Notes: generated from the sequence alone by a model not told the origin. Shown: positions 40,004-49,215, counted from the stretch's first letter. The stretch: 64,000 nt of DNA from Aeromonas bestiarum (GCF_000819745.1 NZ_CDDA01000030.1:39398-103397), one strand, 5' to 3'. A program made the numbers and translations.

Positions 40004-40777
40004 ATGACAGCTCGCAACCCCCACACCCCGCGTAAACCCGTCGTACTCATGACCATGGGCGCCCAGCCCCGCAATGGTCACCCCTATCAGGTGATGACCC
40101 ACAAATACATAATGCCGCTGGTGGAGATCAGCGACTGCGTGCCGCTGCTGGTGCCGACCTGCTGCGGCACAGAGGATCTGGCGCAGTATCTGGATTTGGC
40201 GGATGGCGTCTATCTGAGCGGCGCCGGATCCAACATAGATCCCGCCCTCTACGGCCAGGAGAACCTGACCCCGGAGAAGCAGCAGGACAGAGACAGGGAT
40301 CTGTTCGACATCCCGCTGGTGCGCGCCGCCCTCGATCGCGGCCTGCCGATCCTCGGGATCTGCCGCGGCATGCAGGAGATCAACGTGGCCCTTGGCGGCG
40401 ACATTCATCAGAAGGTCTACAACGAGCCGGGTTATGACGATCACAGGGAAGATTCGGACGATCCGGTCGACGAGCAGTATGGCGAGAGTCATCAGGTCGA
40501 GCTGGTGCCCGGCAGCTGGTTTGCCGAGCTGATGGGACAACCGTCGATCCCGGTCAATTCGCTGCATGGGCAGGGGATCAAGACGCTGGCCAAGGGGCTT
40601 GAACCGCTGGCCCACGCCGAGGATGGGCTGATCGAGGCGCTCCATGCCCCTGTCCTCGCCTCCTTCCTGCTGGCGGTGCAGTGGCACCCGGAGTGGAAGG
40701 CAAGCGAGAATCCCCACTCCATCAAGATTTTCGAGGCCTTCGGCGACGCCTGCCGGGCCCGCGCCAGCAAGGGCTGA
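40004..40777 (+). CDS. Class I glutamine amidotransferase-like hydrolase (PuuD family, C26)
   Basis: A 257-residue cytosolic hydrolase. The nucleophile Cys is in LPILGICRGMQEINVALGG; the catalytic His/Glu are in LLAVQWHPEWKA; DGVYLSGAGSNIDPALYG is the family oxyanion-region motif. PuuD cleaves gamma-glutamyl-GABA in putrescine degradation, and this protein has the same layout. No other puu genes are adjacent, so a different gamma-glutamyl substrate is possible. AAGG lies seven bases before the start. Its stop codon directly abuts the stop of the next, convergent gene. Confidence 0.85.
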   Translation: MTARNPHTPRKPVVLMTMGAQPRNGHPYQVMTHKYIMPLVEISDCVPLLVPTCCGTEDLAQYLDLADGVYLSGAGSNIDPALYGQENLTPEKQQDRDRDLFDIPLVRAALDRGLPILGICRGMQEINVALGGDIHQKVYNEPGYDDHREDSDDPVDEQYGESHQVELVPGSWFAELMGQPSIPVNSLHGQGIKTLAKGLEPLAHAEDGLIEALHAPVLASFLLAVQWHPEWKASENPHSIKIFEAFGDACRARASKG

Positions 40778-41191
40778 CTAGTCGCCAAACCCCCGCGCCT
40801 TGAGCTTGGGCAAACCACCCCGCTCGGGGCGCAGGGTGCGGCATATCTCCATCCCCTTGAGCCCGCGCTGGATGTGATCCGGCGTGTGGCCGAACACCAT
40901 GCCGTTGCTGCGATAGAGGGCATCGTCATCCAGCTCGAACAGCTCACCGCCGATCAGCAACTGCTCGCGGCCATTGACCGTCTTGCCCCGCTTGAGCGGC
41001 AGCCTCATGTCGCTCAACACCTCGCCGGTGGCACAGCCCTCGCGCCAGCGGGCCTCGTCGGAGAAAGGGGTAATGGCGATCTCGCGCCAGGAACCATCGC
41101 GAAACTCGACCCTATACTTGTCGGCCAGCTGATCGCAGCCCGCCAGCAACCAGACCCCCGCGATACAGACCAGCTTGTTCAACTTGCGCAC
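40778..41191 (-). CDS. Small lipoprotein of unknown function
   Basis: A 137-residue protein with a lipoprotein signal (LLAGC, Cys19). The mature part begins with DKYRVEFRDGSWREIAITPF and includes GELFELDDDALYRSNGMVFG; the rest is basic. I do not recognise the family. The GTG at 41191 is chosen because GGGGAG lies six bases upstream; an in-frame GTG three codons earlier is directly on that site. It converges with the PuuD-like gene with no base between stops, so the two transcripts must overlap. Confidence 0.7.
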   Translation of the reverse strand: MRKLNKLVCIAGVWLLAGCDQLADKYRVEFRDGSWREIAITPFSDEARWREGCATGEVLSDMRLPLKRGKTVNGREQLLIGGELFELDDDALYRSNGMVFGHTPDHIQRGLKGMEICRTLRPERGGLPKLKARGFGD

Positions 41192-41306
41192 ACTAGCCAC
41201 TCCCCTGCCACATTGGCGCCCAGCATAAATAAATTGCCCTCACCCCGCACCCATTTAGCGGTTCGAAAGCAACTATGCTGGAAATAACCAATGATAAGGG
41301 GCTGTT

Positions 41307-42833
41307 ATGTTTAGCGATCACCTCATTGCGCTACCTACCCTGCTGTGGATTGGTGAGCACCCGTTCTGGACCCTGCTGACCCTGTCTCTACTCGCTACCC
41401 ATTTCTGGCGATCCCCTGGCCGGCGGCGGGAGCTGGTCGCCGAGCTAGGCTTCGCCATGCTGAGCACCGTCACCATACTGTTGATCCAGTTCGAGGGCGG
41501 CTGGTTCCGCCTGCCCCTGCCCCACCACTGGCTGGTGGAGATCTCCAGCCTGCTGGCCGGCCTGGTGCTGGTGAAAGTCTGGGGGATACTGCTGTTCCAG
41601 TTTCTGCTGCCCCTGTGCCAGATCCGCATCCCGCGCATCATAGCCGACATCGTCATCACGGTCGGCTACATCGGCTGGTGCCTGTTCCGGCTCTACGCCT
41701 CCGGCATGGCCCTCGGCGAGATAGTCACCACCTCTGCCGTCATCACGGCCGTCATCGCCTTCTCCATGCAGGACACCCTGGGCAATCTGCTGGCCGGTGT
41801 CTCCATCCAGCTCGACAACTCCATCGCCATCGGCGACTGGCTGCAGGTCGAGACTACCCAGGGCCGGGTGGTGGAGATCAACTGGCGCGCCACCACCATA
41901 GAGACCCGCAACTGGGAAACCGTGGTGATCCCCAACAGCCACCTGCTCAAACAGCGCTTCACAGTACTGGGACGGCGACAGAACGCCCCCCTGCAGTGGC
42001 GGCGCTGGGTCTGGTTCGACATCACCCTGGACACGCTGCCGACCCAGATCATAGCGCTGGTGGAACACTCCCTGCGGGAGACCCGCCTCCGCCACGTCTC
42101 CGCCAGCCCGATGCCCGACTGCCTGCTGATGAACGTGGAGAACGGCGTCGCCCGCTACGCGGTGCGCTACTGGCTCACCGATCTGGCAGTGGACGATCCC
42201 ACCGATTCTGCGGTGCGCACCCTGATCGATGCCGCCCTGCGCCGCAACGACCGCCGCCTCACGCCCCCCATCTTCAACGTCTTCATGACCACGGATCAGG
42301 ATCACAAGGATCAGCGCCACAAGCGGCATACCGCCGAGCGTACCGCCACCCTGCGCCGCTTGCCGCTGTTCGCCATGCTGCAGGAAGAGGAGCTGCTGCA
42401 ACTGGCGGATCAGGTCAGGTTCGCCCCCTTCGTCAACGGCGATCGCATGCTCACCCAGGGCGAGATCTCGGGCTGGCTGTTCGTGCTGGTGAAGGGGGAT
42501 GCGGAGATGCTGGTGGAGGTGGAAGGGCGCGAACTGCTGCTCGGTACCCTCAGCGCCGGCGACTTCTTCGGCGAGCTGAGCCTGCTCACCGGCGAGCCCA
42601 GCCCGTTCACTGTGCGGGCGCTCGGCACCGTCGAAACCTATCGCATCAATCAGGCCATGTTCCAGGAGCTGGTCATGCAGCGCGAGTCGCTGGTCGAGCC
42701 GCTCTACCGGGTGCTGAGCGCCAGGCAGCAGGAGCAGCAGGCCCTGCTGGCACGGGAGGCGGAATCCTTGAGACAGGTCACGCCGCCGCGGGATCTGCTG
42801 GATAAACTGAAGGCGCTGTTTGGCGGCCTATGA
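41307..42833 (+). CDS. MscS-like channel fused to a cyclic-nucleotide-binding-type domain
   Basis: A 508-residue inner-membrane protein. Residues 1-150 have about four membrane segments; the MscS pore and beta domain follow (VITAVIAFSMQDTLGNLLAG, SIAIGDWLQVE, VVEINWRATTIETRNWETVV, IPNSHLLKQRF). Residues of about 350-475 are a cNMP-type beta-roll (LPLFAMLQEEELLQLADQ, GWLFVLVKGDAEMLVEV, GDFFGELSLLTGEPSPFTV). The phosphate-binding cassette has Glu423 but reads PSPFTV where cNMP binders have PRxATV, so the phosphate-contacting Arg is missing. It may gate by another ligand or none. Relatives are bacterial cyclic-nucleotide-gated-type channels. Confidence 0.88.
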   Translation: MFSDHLIALPTLLWIGEHPFWTLLTLSLLATHFWRSPGRRRELVAELGFAMLSTVTILLIQFEGGWFRLPLPHHWLVEISSLLAGLVLVKVWGILLFQFLLPLCQIRIPRIIADIVITVGYIGWCLFRLYASGMALGEIVTTSAVITAVIAFSMQDTLGNLLAGVSIQLDNSIAIGDWLQVETTQGRVVEINWRATTIETRNWETVVIPNSHLLKQRFTVLGRRQNAPLQWRRWVWFDITLDTLPTQIIALVEHSLRETRLRHVSASPMPDCLLMNVENGVARYAVRYWLTDLAVDDPTDSAVRTLIDAALRRNDRRLTPPIFNVFMTTDQDHKDQRHKRHTAERTATLRRLPLFAMLQEEELLQLADQVRFAPFVNGDRMLTQGEISGWLFVLVKGDAEMLVEVEGRELLLGTLSAGDFFGELSLLTGEPSPFTVRALGTVETYRINQAMFQELVMQRESLVEPLYRVLSARQQEQQALLAREAESLRQVTPPRDLLDKLKALFGGL

Positions 42834-42874
42834 CGTAGCATGGAGGCTTGAGCTTTCAACAAGAGACCAACTCC

Positions 42875-43273
42875 ATGCTGCTGACCGCCCTGGCCCTGAG
42901 TGCCACCCTGCAATTTGACTGCCCACCCGGAATCGAGACCCGCCAGCAACTGTTGACCACACCAGAGGGCTGGCAGGGTCTGAGCCGGGATCCGGAAGGA
43001 AAACCGGGTCAGACCCTGAGCCACCGGCTGGCAAACCTGGCGCTGTTTGATGGTGAGCCGGGTGAGCTGGTTCAGCTCAAACCGGACAATGGCGACAGCG
43101 ACGAGATCCACTACTGGAGCCTGCTCGGCAGCAGCCTGCGTCCCCTCTATCTGGTCTGCCACTATCAGGATACCGCCCTCACCCTGCAGCAGCCGCTACC
43201 CCTCGGCATCAGCTACTGCCGGGTCAATCAGGGCGACCCTTACGATCTGCGCGGGCTGATCTGCCGCAAATAA
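42875..43273 (+). CDS. Small exported protein, possibly STY0301-like
   Basis: A 132-residue protein beginning with a short hydrophobic stretch (MLLTALALSATLQ) followed by FDCPPGIETRQQL, EGWQGLSRDPEG and LYLVCHYQDTALTLQQPLPLGISYCRVNQ. The Cys-containing ending resembles STY0301-type small periplasmic proteins as I recall them; that link is weak. The ATG at 42875 gives a plausible signal; an in-frame TTG at 42848 has GGAGG only two bases away. It follows the channel gene by 41 bases on the same strand and could be co-transcribed. Confidence 0.5.
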   Translation: MLLTALALSATLQFDCPPGIETRQQLLTTPEGWQGLSRDPEGKPGQTLSHRLANLALFDGEPGELVQLKPDNGDSDEIHYWSLLGSSLRPLYLVCHYQDTALTLQQPLPLGISYCRVNQGDPYDLRGLICRK

Positions 43274-43301
43274 CGCAGTGAAGGGTAGTCAGCCATCGCC
43301 G

Positions 43302-44012
43302 TCAGAGCAGCAAGTCGGCCAGCTCGCCGAGGGCATTGAGCTCCACATCCGGCAACAGTTGCAACCCCTGCCAGGGCTGCTGGCGATCGTTGAGCCAGGC
43401 GGCCCGAAAACCGTGCAGGCGGGCGCCCAGCACATCCGTCTCCGGGTGGTCCCCCACATGCAGGATCTGGCCGGGAGCCAGCTTGAGGGCCCTCTGCGCC
43501 TGTACAAACATGTCCGGCGCCGGTTTCATCCTGGCGCCCGCGCCCGCCTTGCAGACCAGGGTGAAATAATCCCCCAGTCCCGCCTGCACCAGATCCAGGT
43601 TGCCGTTGGTGATCACCACCAAGGGGTAGCGCCCGGCCAATCGCGCCAGCAAGTCGTGAGTCGCGGCGCTCACCGTTATCCTGGATCGCTCGGCGAGAAA
43701 GGCGGCGAATACCTGTTCGGCCTCCCGGCTGGCGGTGGCTGCCGTCATGCCCCCCTGCACCATGGCCTCATGAATGGTGCGCTGACGCGCCAGGCTGACA
43801 TCCTGGCGCAACTCGGGATGGGCAAGCAGGATGGCGCGCTTGAGTTCCAGCCAGCGCGGCTTGTCCAGCATGGCGGTGGCCAGGTATTCGCTGCGCAGAT
43901 GGGCCAGCATCCACTGCTCGGCCCGTTCAATGGCGGGGCCGTTGTCGTAGAGGGTGTCATCGAGGTCGAACGAGAGGGCGGCCACCGGCTGCCAGCGGCG
44001 ATAAAAATGCAT
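43302..44012 (-). CDS. yigB: HAD phosphatase YigB
   Basis: A 236-residue HAD hydrolase. Motif I is SFDLDDTLYDNGPAI, motif II VVITNGNLDL, motif III the Lys of MKPAPDMF, motif IV ILHVGDHPETDVLGA. The cap is helical (HEAMVQGGM). E. coli YigB dephosphorylates the riboflavin precursor 5-amino-6-(5-phosphoribitylamino)uracil. AAGGAG lies five bases before the start. It is the last gene of the lptM-lysA-dapF-DUF484-xerC-yigB run, matching the E. coli order xerC-yigB. Confidence 0.9.
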   Translation of the reverse strand: MHFYRRWQPVAALSFDLDDTLYDNGPAIERAEQWMLAHLRSEYLATAMLDKPRWLELKRAILLAHPELRQDVSLARQRTIHEAMVQGGMTAATASREAEQVFAAFLAERSRITVSAATHDLLARLAGRYPLVVITNGNLDLVQAGLGDYFTLVCKAGAGARMKPAPDMFVQAQRALKLAPGQILHVGDHPETDVLGARLHGFRAAWLNDRQQPWQGLQLLPDVELNALGELADLLL

Positions 44013-44046
44013 TCATGCTCCTTCACTGCGGGGTAACCAGACCCCG

Positions 44047-45003
44047 TTATTCATCTTCCGGCGTAGCAGGATCCCGTTTGGCTCTTGGATGGGCGTTGTC
44101 GTACACCTTGGCCAGATGCTGAAAGTCGAGATGGGTATAGATCTGGGTAGTGGAGAGATCCGCGTGTCCCAGCAGCTCCTGCACAGCCCGCAGATCGCCG
44201 GACGACTCCAGCATGTGGGTGGCGAAGCTGTGGCGCAGCTTGTGGGGATGGATGTGGGCATTGAGCGCCTGCTTGTTGCCCCAGCCATCGAGCCGCTCCT
44301 GCACCGAGCGGGCCGACAGTCGCCGCTTGCGCTGCGAGACGAACAGGGCCTCGGCCTCGTCCCCCGCCAGCAGGGGGCGCACCTTGAGCCACTTCTGCAA
44401 CCACTCCACCGCCATCCGCCCCATGGGCAACACCCGCTCCCGCGCGCCCTTGCCGGTCACCTTGAGCTGGCGATCATCGAGCTTGATGTCCGCCAGATTG
44501 AGCCCCACCAGCTCGGCGAGCCGCAGGCCGGAAGAGTACATCAGCTCCATGATGGCGCGATCCCGCACCGCCAGCGGATCCTGCTCGTCTGTGATGTTGA
44601 GCAGCTGGTACATCTCGTCCACATCCAGGTTCTTGGGCAGGGGTCGCCCCTGCTTGGGGGTCACTATGCCGCGGGCCGGGTTGGCGCTGAGCCGCCCCTG
44701 GCGCACCTGCCAGTCGCAAAAACTGCGCAGAGCCGAGAGCTTGGTGGCAAGAGAGCTGGGCACCAGTCCGGCCTTGTGCATCCGTGTCACCAGGCTGCGC
44801 ACCTGGCTCGCCTCGAGCCGGGTCCAGTCGCTCAGGCCAAGCCTGACCAACTCGGCTGTCATGATCTCCAGGTGAGAGCGGTAGTTGCTGCGGGTATGAG
44901 GGCTGAGCTGGCGCTCGACCCTCAGGTATTCGATAAAGGCTGCCAACTCATCGGCCAGGCTGGCCGGCAGAGGCTCGGCGGCAGGAGACTGTGCCTTAGC
45001 CAC
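44047..45003 (-). CDS. xerC: Tyrosine recombinase XerC
   Basis: A 318-residue site-specific recombinase that resolves chromosome dimers at dif with XerD. Residues 1-115 form the core-binding domain ([16 protein letters not shown]); the catalytic domain carries Arg161 in [12 protein letters not shown], the HxLRH box in [29 protein letters not shown] and the nucleophile Tyr289. It starts at GTG, overlapping the end of the DUF484 gene by eight bases, so it is translationally coupled. Confidence 0.95.
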   Translation of the reverse strand: MAKAQSPAAEPLPASLADELAAFIEYLRVERQLSPHTRSNYRSHLEIMTAELVRLGLSDWTRLEASQVRSLVTRMHKAGLVPSSLATKLSALRSFCDWQVRQGRLSANPARGIVTPKQGRPLPKNLDVDEMYQLLNITDEQDPLAVRDRAIMELMYSSGLRLAELVGLNLADIKLDDRQLKVTGKGARERVLPMGRMAVEWLQKWLKVRPLLAGDEAEALFVSQRKRRLSARSVQERLDGWGNKQALNAHIHPHKLRHSFATHMLESSGDLRAVQELLGHADLSTTQIYTHLDFQHLAKVYDNAHPRAKRDPATPEDE

Positions 45004-45676
45004 GAACCAGCTCGGGCAGGCGCAGTTGCAGCAAGCGGCCCAGCTGACCCAGCAGCAGGGTGTCGTTGTGGGGGCTGAAGTGGCTGGGATCCGAGCTGGC
45101 GAAGGCCAGCACGCCGAGATCGCCGAGCCGCATCAGGGCAACGGAGTTGACCAGCACATCGTGGCCAAACAGCGCCTGCTTCTCGCTCTGATTGAGCCGA
45201 CCGAAGTAGTAATCCTGACCCGGCAGGCGCTGGCCCAGCAGCTGCTCGAGCTGTCTGCCCTCCGCCATGAACTTCTGCTCGGGGCCGCTCAACTGGAATT
45301 TCTTCGGGCTGAGCCAGAGCCGCAGGCCGGTCAGCCGCAGTCGCTGCACGAAGGCCTTGCCCATCACGGCACTCACCTCGAACAGGGTCTGGCAGCCGTA
45401 GAGCTCGCCGTAGAGATCGGCGTAGACCCGGAAGATCCGCTCGTTCTCGCTGGCGATCCCCATCAGCTCGGTGATCTCCTGCTCCAGCTGCTCGATGCGC
45501 TCGCGCTGCCGGTCCATCTGGCGTTCGACCAGCGAGACGGTGCCTTTGCGCTCGTGGGGAATGCGGATCCGATCCAGCATGGCCGCGTGGCGCTGGAAAA
45601 ACTCGGGATAACGGGCCAGGTACTCCAGCACTGTGGCTTCATCCACCAGTGATTCCTGCCGTTTGAGTTCGCTCAT
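44996..45676 (-). CDS. DUF484 family protein
   Basis: A 226-residue cytoplasmic protein. An N-terminal helical part with [20 protein letters not shown] and [20 protein letters not shown] is the DUF484 signature, followed by a coiled coil and a GAF-like domain (about 90-220, [15 protein letters not shown] near the end). The family is conserved between dapF and xerC in gammaproteobacteria; its role is unknown, and a link to XerC or cell-cycle signalling is guesswork. The start at 45676 is the usual family start; no strong ribosome site is seen. Confidence 0.88.
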   Translation of the reverse strand: MSELKRQESLVDEATVLEYLARYPEFFQRHAAMLDRIRIPHERKGTVSLVERQMDRQRERIEQLEQEITELMGIASENERIFRVYADLYGELYGCQTLFEVSAVMGKAFVQRLRLTGLRLWLSPKKFQLSGPEQKFMAEGRQLEQLLGQRLPGQDYYFGRLNQSEKQALFGHDVLVNSVALMRLGDLGVLAFASSDPSHFSPHNDTLLLGQLGRLLQLRLPELVRG

Positions 45677-45757
45677 AACTTGGTTGGTCCATCCGAAAAA
45701 GGGGCACAAGGCCCCGACATTAGCGCTTGGCAGAGCGGAGCCATCTCCGCCCCATGC

Positions 45758-46588
45758 CTACAACTCTATCTGGCCGTCGAACACATGCTCGGCCGGGCCC
45801 GTCATATAGACCGGCTGACCCGGTCCCTTCCAAGCGATGGTCAGCTTGCCGCCCGGCAGACTGACGGTGACCCGCTCCTTGAGCTTGCCCTGACTGATGC
45901 CGATCACCGCCGCCGCACAGGCGCCGGTGCCGCAGGCAAGCGTCTCGCCCACCCCGCGCTCGAACACCCGCAGCTTGATCTCGGTGGCGTTGACCATCTC
46001 CATGAAGCCGACGTTGACCCGCTCGGGGAAACGCTCATGCCGCTCCATGATGGCGCCCAGTGTCTCGACCGGCGCCTCGGCCACCGATGGCACTTCGATG
46101 ACGCAGTGAGGGTTGCCCATGGAGACGACACCACACATCACAGTATGCTCTTGCGCCCGCAACAGATAGGTTTTTTCCGCCTTCTGGGCCCGAAACGGGA
46201 TCTTGCCCGGCTCAAACTGGGGGACACCCATGTTGACCGTGACCTGATTCTCCCCTTCCAGCTGCAGGATAATGCGGCCGCGGGCCGTGCTGACCGCGAT
46301 GCGATCCCGGTTGATCAGCCCTTTGAGGCGCACGAAACGGGCGAAACAGCGGGCACCATTGCCGCACTGCTCCACCTCGCTGCCATCGGCATTGAAGATA
46401 CGGTAGTGAAAATCGAGTTCAGGATCATAGGGCGGCTCCACCAGCAGCAGCTGGTCAAAGCCGATCCCGAAGTGGCGATCCGCCAGCTTCTTGATGACGT
46501 CATTGCTGAAAAACACCTTCTGGGTGACGCCATCCACCACCATGAAGTCATTGCCCAGCCCGTGCATCTTGGAAAAATCTATCAACAT
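45758..46588 (-). CDS. dapF: Diaminopimelate epimerase
   Basis: A 276-residue enzyme converting LL- to meso-diaminopimelate, needed for peptidoglycan and lysine. The two catalytic cysteines are Cys75 in EQCGNGARC and Cys219 in LACGTGACA, two residues offset from E. coli. The start [19 protein letters not shown] is typical. It lies in an operon between lysA and DUF484; a 124-base gap before it contains a degenerate copy of the lysA 3' end. Confidence 0.96.
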   Translation of the reverse strand: MLIDFSKMHGLGNDFMVVDGVTQKVFFSNDVIKKLADRHFGIGFDQLLLVEPPYDPELDFHYRIFNADGSEVEQCGNGARCFARFVRLKGLINRDRIAVSTARGRIILQLEGENQVTVNMGVPQFEPGKIPFRAQKAEKTYLLRAQEHTVMCGVVSMGNPHCVIEVPSVAEAPVETLGAIMERHERFPERVNVGFMEMVNATEIKLRVFERGVGETLACGTGACAAAVIGISQGKLKERVTVSLPGGKLTIAWKGPGQPVYMTGPAEHVFDGQIEL

Positions 46589-46610
46589 CGTGCGTTCCTG
46601 TACCCTTTAG

Positions 46611-46658
46611 GCAGTAAATGCTCGCGACACCGGCGATCGGTCAACTGCTCGCGCGTTC
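46611..46658. repeat. Degenerate copy of the lysA 3' end
   Basis: This 48-bp segment matches 46718-46765 (the true lysA end) at about 38 of 48 positions by hand count. Read in the lysA frame it would encode EQLTDRRCREHLLP, close to the real C-terminus EQLADLWRGEHLLP. Confidence 0.7.
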
Positions 46659-46712
46659 AACGCACACAGAGACGCGTCTGGACGATCCTATCGCCGTGGT
46701 GCCTTCCTGTTT

Positions 46713-47963
46713 TCAGGGCAGTAGATGCTCACCGCGCCAGAGATCGGCCAACTGCTCGCGCTCTCTGATGAGGAAGGATTGCGTGCCATCCACCAGCACC
46801 TCGGCCGCGCGTGGACGGGTGTTGTAGTTGGATGACATGGTAAAGCCATAGGCACCGGCGGAACGAACCGCCAGCAGGGACCCCTCGCCTATGGCCAAAG
46901 TGCGCTCCTTGCCGAGGAAGTCACCCGTCTCGCACACCGGGCCGACCACGTCGTACAGCGCCGGCTCATGGGCCGTGCGGCTGTCCACCTCTATGATGTT
47001 CATCCAGGCGCCGTAGAGGGAGGGACGCAGCAGATCGTTCATGCCGGCGTCGATCAGCGCGAAGTTGCGGGTCTCGCCAGGCTTGAGAAACTCGACACGG
47101 GTCAGCAGCACGCCGGCGTTGGCGACGATGGCACGGCCCGGCTCGAACAGCAGGGTCAGATCCCGGCCCGCCAGCTTCTGCTTGAGCGCCTCGGCATATT
47201 CGGTGGGGTGCGGTGGCTGCTCGGCGCCATAGTTGACCCCGAGCCCGCCGCCCACGTCCAGGTGATGGATCTGGATGCCTTCCGCCGCCAGCTCGTCGAT
47301 CAGCCGCAGCAGCTTGTCGGCCGCCTCCATGAAGGGCGTCAACTCGGTGAGCTGGGAGCCGATGTGGCAATCCACCCCCTTGATCTCTATGTTGGCCATG
47401 GCCGCCGCCTTGCGATAGATGGCGGGCGCCTGCTCGATGGGGATGCCGAATTTGTTCTGCTTGAGGCCGGTTGAGATGTAGGGATGAGTCCCGGCATCGA
47501 TGTCGGGGTTGACCCGCACCGAGACCCGGGCCTTCTTGCCCATGCTGCCCGCCACCCGGTTCAGACGCTCCAGTTCGGCTTCCGACTCCAGGTTGAAACA
47601 GAGGATCTCTTTATCCAGCGCGAGGCGCATCTCGGCCTCGCTCTTGGCCACGCCGGAGAAGACCACCTTGGCCGGATCGCCGCCCGCCGCCAGTACCCGC
47701 GACAGCTCGCCGCCGGAGACTATGTCAAACCCCGAGCCCAGGCGGGCCAGCAGGTTGAGCAGCGCCAGGTTGGAGTTGGCCTTGACCGCATAGCAGATCA
47801 GATGGGGAATATCGCCTGCGGCCTGATCGAAGGCATGCCAGTGGCGTTCAAGGGTAGCGCGGGAGTAAACGTACAGCGGAGTGCCGTACTGCTCGGCAAG
47901 GTGTTGCAGCGAGGTGTGTTCGGCCTGAAGCTGGCCGTCGGCGTCGTAGTTAAAGTGATCCAA
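46713..47963 (-). CDS. lysA: Diaminopimelate decarboxylase
   Basis: A 416-residue PLP enzyme for the last lysine step. The PLP lysine is in ICYAVKANSNLALL; GSGFDIVSGGEL, CHIGSQLTELTPF and DVGGGLGVNY bind the cofactor; GPVCETGDFLGKER contributes the active-site Cys and Asp from the second domain, with GAYGFTMSSNYN near the end. The start MDHFNYDADGQLQAEH is typical of Pseudomonas/Vibrio LysA. It follows lptM by 19 bases and precedes dapF. Confidence 0.96.
   Translation of the reverse strand: MDHFNYDADGQLQAEHTSLQHLAEQYGTPLYVYSRATLERHWHAFDQAAGDIPHLICYAVKANSNLALLNLLARLGSGFDIVSGGELSRVLAAGGDPAKVVFSGVAKSEAEMRLALDKEILCFNLESEAELERLNRVAGSMGKKARVSVRVNPDIDAGTHPYISTGLKQNKFGIPIEQAPAIYRKAAAMANIEIKGVDCHIGSQLTELTPFMEAADKLLRLIDELAAEGIQIHHLDVGGGLGVNYGAEQPPHPTEYAEALKQKLAGRDLTLLFEPGRAIVANAGVLLTRVEFLKPGETRNFALIDAGMNDLLRPSLYGAWMNIIEVDSRTAHEPALYDVVGPVCETGDFLGKERTLAIGEGSLLAVRSAGAYGFTMSSNYNTRPRAAEVLVDGTQSFLIREREQLADLWRGEHLLP
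46718..46765. repeat. lysA 3'-end copy inside the gene
   Basis: The functional counterpart of the repeat at 46611-46658. It covers the last 16 codons of lysA. Confidence 0.7.
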
Positions 47964-47982
47964 GGGGCGGTTCCTTCCTGAA

Positions 47983-48159
47983 TTATTGCGGCGCGGCCTC
48001 TGGGGCGGCTTCGGCGGTCGCAGGCGTCTGTGCTTGCGGTGTACTCTGGGTCTGGGGCTGCTCGGGGGGCGGCATGTAAAGCGGCCCCGTCAGGCCACAC
48101 GCGGCCAAACCAAGAGACAGAAGAGTGGCAAGCAGACACTTGGTAAGCTGGGTAATCAT
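47983..48159 (-). CDS. lptM: LPS translocon maturation lipoprotein LptM (YifL)
   Basis: A 58-residue lipoprotein. The signal MITQLTKCLLATLLSLGLAAC gives Cys21 as the lipidated residue; CGLTGPLYMPPPE is the LptM signature (E. coli CGxxGPLYxPP). The rest is Pro/Gln/Ala-rich. LptM helps mature the outer-membrane LptD/E complex. Its place upstream of lysA-dapF, divergent from cyaY, matches other gammaproteobacteria. The ribosome site is weak. Confidence 0.88.
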   Translation of the reverse strand: MITQLTKCLLATLLSLGLAACGLTGPLYMPPPEQPQTQSTPQAQTPATAEAAPEAAPQ

Positions 48160-48191
48160 AATGGTTCGCTGCGAAAAAATTTTTGGCCCTC

Positions 48192-48197
48192 TATAAT
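48192..48197 (+). promoter_or_regulatory. Candidate -10 for cyaY
   Basis: A perfect TATAAT 35 bases before the cyaY start. No clear -35 is seen at 16-18 bases. Confidence 0.4.
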
Positions 48198-48232
48198 CGC
48201 ACTCACATTGTTAAAAGCAACAGGATAAACCG

Positions 48233-48547
48233 ATGAAGGATCACGAGTATCACGCCCTGACCGACGCCTTTTTCCAATATGTGGAAGACACCGTCGACGC
48301 AGGATATCCGGATATTGATTGTGAACGCGCCGGCGGGGTCTTGACCCTGTCGTTCGAGAACAAGACCAAGGTCATCATCAACAAGCAGGAACCCCTGCAC
48401 CAGATCTGGGTCGCCACCCGCGAGAACGGTTTCCACTTCGAGCTGCAAGGAGAAACCTGGATCGACAACCGCTTCGGCCATGAGCTCAAGGCCCTGCTGA
48501 CCAAGGCCTGCACCACCCAGGCGGGTGAGGCTGTGGTATTCCCATGA
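48233..48547 (+). CDS. cyaY: Frataxin-like iron-sulfur assembly protein CyaY
   Basis: A 104-residue protein of the bacterial frataxin family, which binds iron and tunes IscS activity in iron-sulfur cluster assembly. The acidic first helix HALTDAFFQYVEDTVD carries the metal-binding ridge; the sheet has LTLSFENKTKVIINKQEPLH, QIWVATRENGFHF and WIDNRFGHEL. Length matches E. coli CyaY (106). Its stop overlaps the esterase start by four bases (ATGA). Confidence 0.95.
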   Translation: MKDHEYHALTDAFFQYVEDTVDAGYPDIDCERAGGVLTLSFENKTKVIINKQEPLHQIWVATRENGFHFELQGETWIDNRFGHELKALLTKACTTQAGEAVVFP

Positions 48548-49197
48548 TCGACCTACATCCGCAGGACGCTCGCCACGCCGTGATCTGGCTGCACGGGCTG
48601 GGGGATTCCGGCGCGGGTCTGGCACCGCTGGTGGATGCGCTGGACTTGCCTGCCGACCTGCCGGTGCGCCATCTGCTGCCCGATGCCCCCGAGCGTGCCA
48701 TCACCATCAACATGGGCTACAAGATGCGCGGCTGGTACGACATCAAGAGCTTCGACGACCCGGCGGACCGCGCCGTGGAGTCCCATGTGCGTGAATCCGC
48801 CGATCGTATCACCGCCCTGCTGGATCAGCTGGTGGCCGAAGGCTTTGCCCCCGAGCGCATCCTGCTGGCCGGCTTTTCCCAGGGTGGCGTCATCGCCTCC
48901 TTCACCGCCCTGCGCCATCCGGCACGGCTGGCCGGGCTGCTCTGCATGTCCACCTATCTGGCGACGCCCGACGCCCTGCTGGCGGAGATGAGCGAGGCCG
49001 CCCACAGCCTGCCCATCTGCTACATGCACGGCATCTATGACGACGTGGTGAGCCTCTCCATGGGCTGGGACGCCAAGAACCGGCTGGAAGCGGCAGGGCT
49101 GACGCTCGAGTGGCACGAGTACCCCATGCGCCACGAGATCTGTCGCCCCCAGCTTGACGACATTCGCAGCTGGCTGCTGGCCCGCCTCGCGGACTGA
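48544..49197 (+). CDS. Phospholipase/carboxylesterase-family serine hydrolase
   Basis: A 217-residue alpha/beta hydrolase. AVIWLHGLGDSGAGL forms the oxyanion region; the nucleophile Ser is in LAGFSQGGVIAS; the Asp is in HGIYDDVVS and the His in YPMRHEICRPQL. It matches the carboxylesterase 2/acyl-protein thioesterase group (PF02230). The substrate is probably a small or lysophospholipid ester. Start overlap with cyaY points to coupled translation; functional link unknown. Confidence 0.88.
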   Translation: MIDLHPQDARHAVIWLHGLGDSGAGLAPLVDALDLPADLPVRHLLPDAPERAITINMGYKMRGWYDIKSFDDPADRAVESHVRESADRITALLDQLVAEGFAPERILLAGFSQGGVIASFTALRHPARLAGLLCMSTYLATPDALLAEMSEAAHSLPICYMHGIYDDVVSLSMGWDAKNRLEAAGLTLEWHEYPMRHEICRPQLDDIRSWLLARLAD

Positions 49198-49215
49198 GCA
49201 GGCTCCGGATAGCCA

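Noticed and set aside
40770-40785. Abutting convergent stop codons of the PuuD-like gene and the lipoprotein gene
   Set aside because: Tight packing is unusual but not a feature by itself; both genes stand on their own evidence.
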